This document shows positions 12,403 to 18,716 of a stretch of DNA of 18,716 bases, in pieces. The stretch covers positions 1-18,716 of the forward strand of contig CABUDK010000024.1 in assembly GCA_902490315.1 (NCBI GenBank). Direction: 5' to 3'. This stretch comes from an uncultured Porphyromonas sp. Lineage in GTDB: Bacteria > Bacteroidota > Bacteroidia > Bacteroidales > Porphyromonadaceae. Each line of letters opens with the position of its first letter. Positions within the stretch are counted from its first letter, which is position 1. The notes under the pieces are model-generated. The model had not been told where the DNA came from. It searched no databases and worked only from the letters and a program-made list of their open reading frames with translations. The position numbers were made by a program, and so were the translations under genes.

Positions 12403-15018
12403 ATGAAAAGAACAACCATACTATTACTTCTCCTCACCACACTCTGTCAGTTGCTCGGAGCTCAGGTACAGGTACCTAAGCCTAGTGATGCAGACTTTGC
12501 TACGAGCAACCTACTCGCCGTCTACGATGGCGATACGCGCATCGCGACTATCTGCCGTGAATACATCGTTGACAGCAATCTCAAAGAGGGCTCCGTTGCT
12601 GACGTCCTCTACCTAGCTAATGCAGATGGCTCCACCAACTACGCCTTTGGTTACGACCTTAAGGAGGCGACTCACTACAGCTGGGATCTAGCCAAAAACA
12701 GCTGTGATCGTCTTCATGTAGACATGGAGTACGAGGGACTTTTTATCTCCCCGACCCTAGAGGTCTCCTACGCTAAGCTCGCTAACGCTCGTAACGCCAC
12801 ACTCAAGCCTCTGCTCCTCACCGACCAGCGAGGAGACGAGACCACAAGCTATGGCATCGTCAAGGTTGGCGCACAGCTATGGATGCGAGAGAACCTCGCT
12901 ACCCTGCGCTGGCGTGACGGGTCGGCTATTACGACTGGACTTACCAAGCAGCAGTGGTGGAGTACCAAAGAGGCTGCAGGATGTTATTACAACAACGACC
13001 TCAACTTACTCGCTTCACATGGAGCTCTCTACAACTTCTTTGCCGTAATTGATTCTCGTGGACTAGCTCCCGAGGGGTGGACTGTACCCAGCGACGATGC
13101 GTGGCACTCGATGATACACTACGTAGACCCCAAGGGCTTTGAACCCAACCCAGATCTCCTAGATCGCGAATCCGAGCACGCAGGCTTACTGCTCAAGAGT
13201 ACTGAGGGGTGGAGGGTTCCTCCCGTACCTGACGAGGGCGCTGTCCTTAAGCAGGGCAATAACTTGACAGGCTTCAACGCACGCCCTATGGGTAGCACAT
13301 CGCAGTCTAACTATATGGACTACTCTGCTGAGGGGTACCAGGCATACTTCTGGACCTCCTCTATTTATGAGAAGAGTGCACTCTTCAGACGTTTCTTTTG
13401 GGATGAAGATATTGCAAACAGATGGTTTGAGAGCAAGAACTACGGCTACTCCGTCCGTTGCGTCCAGCCTGCCACAAAAGTGGAGATCGTCCCCTCCGCT
13501 CCGCAAGTGATAACTGGCGTGCAGCTTGAGACCAATCTCAACACCAAGACACCCTTCATGATTCGTGCCGTCAGCAAGAGCGGCGAGATCGTAGTCACAG
13601 ACGCTTCTGGGGCTCAGCACACCTTTACAGTGGACAAGAGCATCGACCAGCTTATGGGAGGTGTCGGCACACTCGTCTCTCTGCCCGCCTCAGAGCACAA
13701 TGATAAGCTAACGATCTCTGGTGACCTCATCTATCTCGACCTTTCTGGACAGGAGATCACATCATGCCGCGTCGGAGAGGCTAACCTACTACAAGCTCTC
13801 ATACTCAATAATAATAAGCTCACCCAGCTAACGCTCCCCACGCTACCAGACCTGCGCCTGCTCTATGCGCACTCTAACCGCCTGAAGAGCGTATCCCTAG
13901 GAGCGCAGCCACAGCTTACTGAGCTAGTTCTCATGACCAACCTACTCTCAAAGGTGGACTTGTCGCAGCTCCCCGCACTAAAGCACCTAGGCGTAGCGAT
14001 GAACCAGATTACAGAGCTAGACCTAACTCACAACGTAGCTCTCCAAGCCCTCGACTGTCAGGTGAACATGCTTAGAGAGCTGCACATCGCACACCTCACG
14101 CAGCTCAAAGAGCTACACTGCTCTAAAAACAAGATCACCACGCTCCCCGTAGCAGATCTGACACAGCTCGAGAAGCTATACTGCGCAGACAACAAGCTCA
14201 CGACACTGGACATCTCTAAGCTCAACAATCTCACAGAGATAAACTGTAGCAACAATGAGCTCTCCACCCTTGATCTCAAAGGCAAGAAGGCACTCACGGA
14301 GCTCTACGCCTTTACCAACCAGTTCACTCAGCTAGACCTCAGCGAGGCAAAAGCTCTTGAGACGATCAGCTTAGGAGACAATCAGTTATCCCAGTTAGCT
14401 CTCGTCGATATGGGTCAACTTGAGTCTCTCTCAGCTCCCTTTAACACACTCTCTCAGCTGACGCTCACCGACTGCCCCAATCTCGGAGCCGTCTCTGTCT
14501 TTGCTAATAGGCTAGCGAGCATCTCCCTAGCAAACTGTCCTAAGCTCACAATCCTAGAGATCAACAACAACCGCTTTACCGATCCACTACCTCTAGTGGA
14601 GAGCCTGCCGACTCATCCTGACTTACAGGACAAGGCTGGCTACATCGTTTTCCTCAATAGTGCTGAGTACGGCGACTTCCCCGAGGGCAATGTCAAGAGT
14701 GACGCCTTCATCACCGCTGCTAACAAGAAGGGATGGGTCGTACTCAACGGAGAGACACCGCTCACGACTCACATCTCCGAGGTTACCCCTGAAACGACAG
14801 GTCAGATCATCCCGACAGACCACGAGGGGTGCTACGAGATCGTCGGAATAAGCCCCGCCTTGTGGCAAGTCTACACAGCAGAGGGACTGCTCGTAGCGAC
14901 CAGCCGCCAGGCACACGCTGACAACGTCATCGACCTCTCTCAGCTACCTCACGGAGTCTACCTCGTACGGTTTATCGCCCACGACAGCTCACAACAGAGC
15001 TACCGCATCGTCCGATAG
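12403..15018 (+). CDS. Secreted FISUMP-LRR fusion protein, T9SS cargo
   Basis: An 871-residue exported protein in four parts. A signal peptide (1-20, LLLLLTTLCQLLGAQ) and an unassigned domain (about 25-145) precede a Fibrobacter succinogenes major paralogous domain (FISUMP, about 149-354: VKVGAQLWMRENLA, APEGWTVPSDDAW, YFWTSS, GYSVRCVQ). A cap (about 368-460) similar to the cap of the LRR protein at 8845 (compare VQLETNL with ITLQTNL) leads into 12 exact 21-residue LRRs (463-714) and a capping repeat. A segment ending KKGWVVLN then leads to the T9SS type A-like sorting domain (about 800-871: WQVYTAEGLL ... LPHGVYLVRF ... YRIVR). Only four adjacent repeats keep the ladder cysteine. The propeller gene follows after 32 bp, probably co-transcribed. 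Function unknown; surface binding is a fair guess. Confidence 0.88.
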   Translation: MKRTTILLLLLTTLCQLLGAQVQVPKPSDADFATSNLLAVYDGDTRIATICREYIVDSNLKEGSVADVLYLANADGSTNYAFGYDLKEATHYSWDLAKNSCDRLHVDMEYEGLFISPTLEVSYAKLANARNATLKPLLLTDQRGDETTSYGIVKVGAQLWMRENLATLRWRDGSAITTGLTKQQWWSTKEAAGCYYNNDLNLLASHGALYNFFAVIDSRGLAPEGWTVPSDDAWHSMIHYVDPKGFEPNPDLLDRESEHAGLLLKSTEGWRVPPVPDEGAVLKQGNNLTGFNARPMGSTSQSNYMDYSAEGYQAYFWTSSIYEKSALFRRFFWDEDIANRWFESKNYGYSVRCVQPATKVEIVPSAPQVITGVQLETNLNTKTPFMIRAVSKSGEIVVTDASGAQHTFTVDKSIDQLMGGVGTLVSLPASEHNDKLTISGDLIYLDLSGQEITSCRVGEANLLQALILNNNKLTQLTLPTLPDLRLLYAHSNRLKSVSLGAQPQLTELVLMTNLLSKVDLSQLPALKHLGVAMNQITELDLTHNVALQALDCQVNMLRELHIAHLTQLKELHCSKNKITTLPVADLTQLEKLYCADNKLTTLDISKLNNLTEINCSNNELSTLDLKGKKALTELYAFTNQFTQLDLSEAKALETISLGDNQLSQLALVDMGQLESLSAPFNTLSQLTLTDCPNLGAVSVFANRLASISLANCPKLTILEINNNRFTDPLPLVESLPTHPDLQDKAGYIVFLNSAEYGDFPEGNVKSDAFITAANKKGWVVLNGETPLTTHISEVTPETTGQIIPTDHEGCYEIVGISPALWQVYTAEGLLVATSRQAHADNVIDLSQLPHGVYLVRFIAHDSSQQSYRIVR
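13789..14544 (+). repeat. 12 tandem 63-bp coding repeats (21-residue LRRs)
   Basis: Twelve gapless 21-residue repeats. Repeats 5-8 (DCQ, HCS, YCA, NCS) keep Cys at position 6; the others have Ala, Leu, Val or other residues there. The phase is constant throughout. Confidence 0.82.
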
Positions 15019-15050
15019 TTAGGCATTAAGAAACAACCAAATAAACATTT

Positions 15051-17357
15051 ATGACGCTAAGACATTCTCTACAGAGTCTGCTGACTCTATTCGGAGGTCT
15101 ACTTTGCGGCTTGTGTTGTGTCACTCAAGGTGCCACAGCACAAGCCCCCACGACCCCACGCATCGACTGGACTGTGACCAATACAGCCAGTACCTCCTCA
15201 GGACTACCATCTGACGAGCTCGTATCCCTTCGCTTCACCGCAGATGGTAAGCTGTGGGTGAGTACGAATATCGCTTTCGCCAGCTATGACGGGACCAATT
15301 GGCACACCTATGGTGCTGACGATGGGCTTACGTGGGGCGAGGTGCTGATGGGCAAGGTCTATATCGACCCGCAGCAAAATGTATGGCTCACCTCTGACGA
15401 GCATGGTATGGCTCGAATAGATCCCACAGGAGCGGTGAAGCTCTATATGCCAAGCGAAGAAGTCGAACAGGGTTTGGCCAGTGAACTGGTCCTAGACATC
15501 GTACAGGACAACAAGCAGGGATACTACATCTCCAATTGGGCACAGTTTGGCACGACCCTCTCTTACCTCAGTGCTGAGGGCGTGTGGCAGCATTATAACT
15601 TTAACATCGTGGGTAGCAACCCTTTTGACAAGCTTCTCTGTCTTGCTTACGACACAGAGCGAGGGGTACTCTACGGGGGGACACTCTTTTCAGGAGTTAT
15701 GTACTTCGATGGGGAGCAGTTTGTACCGCTTACAGAGGAGTATCAGACGTCTGTCAGCGAACTAACGATCTCTGGCGACACCCTCTATGCTGCTACCGAT
15801 CTAGGATTGATTCGAGTCGATCTAGTCAATAAAGCTTTCGTCTCGATGATGACCACGGCTGAAGGACTTGCCGATAACTTCTCCACCTCTGTTGCTGTAG
15901 ACGCTCAAGGCGCTATATGGGTAGGATCAGACGGTGCTGGAGTCACACGCATCTCACCTCTAGGGGAAACAACTATATACAACACCACCAATGGACTTTC
16001 TGCAAACGATATAAACGCCATCGCTTTCTCTCCACAGACAGGGCGTCCTTATCTTGCCACACGACACGGAGGGGTCTGTTATCAGACAGCCGATGGCTCT
16101 TGGAAGTATATAGGCTCCAACGGCTTAGCTAGCAATAGTGTCAATGGAATGCTCTTCGATGGAACTGATCAGTGGTATGCTACCTCTGCGGGTGTATCTC
16201 ACTTCGATGGGAAGATATGGCACAACCATAAGCTCCAGAGAGAAGACAATAAGGGATTCGCAAAAGAGTACATCTCCCGCATACTGATGGACAGTCGTCC
16301 CGACAAAAAGAACGTATGGGTCTCTGGTTATGGTGGCGTAGCGCAGTATGATATGGAGCAACAGGAGTGGCAGATCTACCCCTATACGACCACTATAGAG
16401 AAGGAGGGTGAGTCTCCTACGACTCACTATCCTCAGATTGCTCTCATGCAGACCACTAAAGGAGACTTTTGGGTCACAACCTTTGGCGAGCGACTAGGCT
16501 TCGGCACATTCAAGCCTGAGGATGGTAGCTTCTCCTTCTACAATGATACCAATATCTCTGTTTTGCCTGCAGGTTGTAACTCTTTCTTTACTGCAGTCGA
16601 AGCTCCTGATGAGTCCATCTGGTTCTGCTCTGTCGATGGTATACTGATACGTGACAAAGCGGGGGAGTACCGTATGGAGCGCTTCCCCATAGAGATCCAA
16701 GTAACCGACCCCAACACTGGCAAGCCCGTCACAGGCTACGATAATAATGTTCGCAATGTCACCTTTGCTCCCGATGGGAAGGCTTGGATTAGCAAGCTCA
16801 GCGGGATCATCATCTACGATCCGAAGAGTGGAGACAAGGTCTCTGAGACGGGTCCAGCTGATGACCCGATGGCTATCGTCACGAAGATCGTCTTCGACAA
16901 GGAGGGTAACGCCTTCATCGGGACACTCCTCGACGGACTCTTCGTCCGCACCAAAGAGGGTCTCTATCGCCACCTCGATGAGTCGTATGGCTTGGGACTG
17001 AAGCAGCAGATCTTCGACCTCTATATGAGAGAAGGTAAACTATATGTCTGCACGGATCTGGGAGTCTTTGTGACCACTCAATATGGCGAAATCATAGAGC
17101 AGATAAGAGCTAACCAGCCTATAGAATCAGGGATAGCTCCTCTCTTTAAGATCTACCCCAATCCTACGACAGACTACGTCATCTTACCCTCCGAAGCTTT
17201 GCAATATAGACTGATAGACATGCAGGGCGCACTCATCCTCACAGGCTCCGACTGCAAGCTACATCAGATCAATCTGCAAGGAGTACCCGCAGGACGCTAC
17301 ATACTCAGCTACCTCGTGGGCGAGCAATGGATTAACGAGCAGCTAATAGTCAAGTAG
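15051..17357 (+). CDS. Secreted two-component-regulator-type beta-propeller protein, T9SS cargo
   Basis: A 768-residue protein with an N-terminal signal peptide (1-31, ending GATAQA). It then carries about a dozen propeller blades of the reg_prop type, with motifs such as LPSDELVSLRFTADGKLWVST, GAIWVGSDGAGVTRI, LSANDINAIAFSPQTG and NAFIGTLLDGLFV, enough for two propellers. In hybrid two-component systems such propellers sense ligands outside the cell. Here there is no YYY domain, transmembrane helix or kinase. The chain ends in a classic T9SS type A sorting domain (about 697-768, starting FKIYPNPTTDYV and ending QLIVK), so this is a stand-alone secreted or surface propeller. It probably shares a transcript with the FISUMP-LRR gene 32 bp upstream. 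Ligand unknown. Confidence 0.9.
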   Translation: MTLRHSLQSLLTLFGGLLCGLCCVTQGATAQAPTTPRIDWTVTNTASTSSGLPSDELVSLRFTADGKLWVSTNIAFASYDGTNWHTYGADDGLTWGEVLMGKVYIDPQQNVWLTSDEHGMARIDPTGAVKLYMPSEEVEQGLASELVLDIVQDNKQGYYISNWAQFGTTLSYLSAEGVWQHYNFNIVGSNPFDKLLCLAYDTERGVLYGGTLFSGVMYFDGEQFVPLTEEYQTSVSELTISGDTLYAATDLGLIRVDLVNKAFVSMMTTAEGLADNFSTSVAVDAQGAIWVGSDGAGVTRISPLGETTIYNTTNGLSANDINAIAFSPQTGRPYLATRHGGVCYQTADGSWKYIGSNGLASNSVNGMLFDGTDQWYATSAGVSHFDGKIWHNHKLQREDNKGFAKEYISRILMDSRPDKKNVWVSGYGGVAQYDMEQQEWQIYPYTTTIEKEGESPTTHYPQIALMQTTKGDFWVTTFGERLGFGTFKPEDGSFSFYNDTNISVLPAGCNSFFTAVEAPDESIWFCSVDGILIRDKAGEYRMERFPIEIQVTDPNTGKPVTGYDNNVRNVTFAPDGKAWISKLSGIIIYDPKSGDKVSETGPADDPMAIVTKIVFDKEGNAFIGTLLDGLFVRTKEGLYRHLDESYGLGLKQQIFDLYMREGKLYVCTDLGVFVTTQYGEIIEQIRANQPIESGIAPLFKIYPNPTTDYVILPSEALQYRLIDMQGALILTGSDCKLHQINLQGVPAGRYILSYLVGEQWINEQLIVK

Positions 17358-17374
17358 TCTACACCCCTAAATAC

Positions 17375-17402
17375 AGCTACCTGACGAAAACAACAGGTAG
17401 CT
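17375..17402 (+). other. Perfect hairpin after the propeller gene
   Basis: AGCTACCTG (17375-17383) pairs with CAGGTAGCT (17394-17402), with an A-rich 10-base loop. There is no T-tract; it sits 10 bases before the true terminator stem and may protect the mRNA 3' end. Confidence 0.5.
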
Positions 17403-17411
17403 CCACGACAA

Positions 17412-17454
17412 AGGGCTCAATCGCTAAGTAATCGCGGTTGAGCCCTCTGCTTTT
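17412..17454 (+). terminator. Intrinsic terminator of the secreted-protein operon
   Basis: AGGGCTCAATCGC (17412-17424) pairs with GCGGTTGAGCCCT (17434-17446), 13 bp with one wobble and a 9-base loop, followed by a short T4 tract at 17451-17454. The next 124 bp before the moxR promoter box hold an isolated palindrome CCACGTGG (17501-17508) and nothing else clear. Confidence 0.75.
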
Positions 17455-17578
17455 GTGCTGAGATGTAAGGGATCGAGAACTCAGAGGAATTGGAGATTTT
17501 CCACGTGGTTATCGTGCTAGCATCGTTTGATTATTGGAAGTTGCGAGGCGGGGAGAGCGTCCATTCGGAGATTATCGT

Positions 17579-17586
17579 TACTTTTG
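17579..17586 (+). promoter_or_regulatory. -7 box before moxR
   Basis: TACTTTTG is a perfect TAnnTTTG match 21 bp before the ATG at 17608. No clear -33 TTTG is seen at the expected distance. It shares the TTTGTAGCA string with the box before the glycosyltransferase at 1852. Confidence 0.55.
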
Positions 17587-17607
17587 TAGCATTAATCAGT
17601 AGAAACT

Positions 17608-18597
17608 ATGACGCAGGTATCAGATCTAGAGAATCGTCAAGCATATATCACCCAGCAGAGTGGCTTCATACGCCAGCTGCAGGAGGGGATGCACACCACG
17701 ATCATCGGGCAGGAGCATCTTGTGGAGTCGCTCTTGATCGGTTTGCTAGCCGATGGACATATCCTCCTCGAGGGTGTGCCAGGGCTTGCTAAGACGCTCG
17801 CTATCACGACGCTCGCTAAGCTTATCGATGCAGACTACAGCCGCATACAGTTTACCCCCGACCTACTTCCAGCCGACCTCGTCGGTACGCTGATCTATAG
17901 TCAGCGCAGTGAGTCCTTTTCAGTCAAGAAGGGTCCTATCTTCGCTCACTTTGTCCTTGCAGATGAGATTAACCGCGCTCCAGCCAAGGTGCAGAGTGCA
18001 CTCCTCGAGGCGATGCAAGAGCGACAGGTGACGCTCGGTGAGGAGACTTATCCGCTGCCCTCGCCTTTCCTCGTGATGGCGACGCAAAACCCTATCGAGC
18101 AGGAGGGTACCTATCGACTGCCTGAGGCGCAGGTAGACCGTTTCCTGCTCAAGGTAGTGCTGGACTACCCCTCGCACGAGGAGGAGATGAAGATCATTGA
18201 GATGAATCTGGCTAGTCAGCTACCCACGGTAAAGCCTGTGGCGACAGCTCAGCAGATCTTAGCAGCTCGCAAAGCGGTGCAGCAGGTTTATCTCGATGAG
18301 AAGATCCTCCGCTACATCGTGGATCTGGTGATGGCGACACGACAGACGAAGAGCGTCCCCGCCCTACAAGGGATGATAGCTTATGGAGCTTCGCCACGTG
18401 CATCGATCTCGCTGGCTGCGGCTGCGCGAGCTTACGCCTTCATCGCTCAGAGAGCCTATGTGATCCCTGAGGATGTACGTGCCGTGTGCCACGACGTGCT
18501 ACGTCATCGTCTCGGCATGAGCTACGAGGCCGATGCTGTCGGTATGAGTGCCGACAAGGCAATCGACGAGATCATCAACGTGGTGCCGGTACCCTAA
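17608..18597 (+). CDS. MoxR-family AAA+ ATPase
   Basis: A 329-residue cytoplasmic AAA+ ATPase of the MoxR group, chaperone-like factors that work with DUF58 and von Willebrand A proteins in envelope or stress functions. It has Walker A GVPGLAKT (residues 56-63), Walker B FVLADEINR (115-123), sensor 1 MATQNP (Asn161) and the sensor 2 segment GASPRAS near the C-terminus. Length is normal. ATG 17608 is used because the -7 box lies just before it. A DUF58 gene begins 43 bp after its stop, the classic MoxR-DUF58 pairing that in Bacteroidetes often continues into BatA/BatB-type aerotolerance genes beyond the window. Its actual client is unknown. Confidence 0.95.
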   Translation: MTQVSDLENRQAYITQQSGFIRQLQEGMHTTIIGQEHLVESLLIGLLADGHILLEGVPGLAKTLAITTLAKLIDADYSRIQFTPDLLPADLVGTLIYSQRSESFSVKKGPIFAHFVLADEINRAPAKVQSALLEAMQERQVTLGEETYPLPSPFLVMATQNPIEQEGTYRLPEAQVDRFLLKVVLDYPSHEEEMKIIEMNLASQLPTVKPVATAQQILAARKAVQQVYLDEKILRYIVDLVMATRQTKSVPALQGMIAYGASPRASISLAAAARAYAFIAQRAYVIPEDVRAVCHDVLRHRLGMSYEADAVGMSADKAIDEIINVVPVP

Positions 18598-18640
18598 GGT
18601 CCAGTGCCTCTAACATCTAATCTCTAACCTCTAAAGTCTC

Positions 18641-18716
18641 ATGCAGGATCTCTTGCGCAAAGTCAGACGCATCGAAATCAAAGCTCGAGGTCTCAGCCAA
18701 AACATTTTGGCTGGGC
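18641..18716 (+). CDS. DUF58 family protein, 3'-truncated by window edge
   Basis: Only 25 residues are present: MQDLLRKVRRIEIKARG and a few more. The KVRRIEIKAR pattern followed by an LSQNILAG-like segment is the typical start of DUF58 proteins found next to MoxR ATPases. The reading frame is open to the edge. ATG 18641 lies 43 bp after the moxR stop, consistent with one operon. The assignment rests on the short motif plus position. Confidence 0.8.
   Translation, partial: MQDLLRKVRRIEIKARGLSQNILAG

Noticed and set aside
17501..17508. CCACGTGG palindrome before moxR as an operator or E1 remnant
   Set aside because: It is an isolated 8-bp palindrome with no repeat nearby; too short to support a claim.

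Overview
The window looks like a chromosomal stretch from a Porphyromonas-type Bacteroidetes (genus-level guess). Support comes from three secreted proteins with type IX secretion (T9SS) C-terminal sorting domains, several TAnnTTTG promoter boxes typical of the phylum, Cys-ladder leucine-rich repeat (LRR) surface proteins, and a methylmalonyl-CoA epimerase/decarboxylase cluster of a propionate-forming anaerobe. Every gene I can support lies on the + strand. Both edges cut genes: topB on the left and a DUF58 gene on the right.

Layout. (1) 1-1511: DNA topoisomerase III without its N-terminus. (2) 1512-1936: non-coding, holding a large imperfect palindrome (E1, about 1564-1761) with three 21-bp dyads at its centre and an intrinsic terminator at each end, then a promoter box. 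(3) 1937-4049: a dolichol-phosphate-mannose-synthase-like glycosyltransferase and dihydroorotase, 1 bp apart. (4) 4095-6975: the propionate module, with promoter, structured leader, methylmalonyl-CoA epimerase, carboxyltransferase alpha subunit, a small delta-like subunit and the biotin carrier protein. It closes with a very long hairpin ending in T6; no membrane beta subunit follows. (5) 7158-8726: a lipoprotein with apparent internal repeats. (6) 8845-10755: a T9SS cargo with 19 gapless 21-residue LRRs, then a strong terminator. (7) 10756-11221: non-coding, holding a second palindromic element (E2) of the E1 family with four 21-bp dyads, then a promoter. (8) 11222-12265: an exported thioredoxin and thiol peroxidase. 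(9) 12403-17357: two more T9SS cargo proteins, one fusing a FISUMP domain to LRRs and one a stand-alone beta-propeller. (10) 17608-18716: a MoxR ATPase and the start of a DUF58 protein.

How it fits together. The central part is a cell-surface/secretome segment with a small thiol-redox pair set between two LRR proteins, one of them very cysteine-rich. The metabolic part carries the soluble pieces of a biotin-dependent methylmalonyl-CoA decarboxylase or transcarboxylase. The most unusual signal is not a gene. It is the pair of intergenic palindromic elements E1 and E2, whose dyads are spaced exactly 21 bp (two helical turns) apart and centred in each element. In E1 the array is shielded from read-through on both sides by inward-facing terminators.
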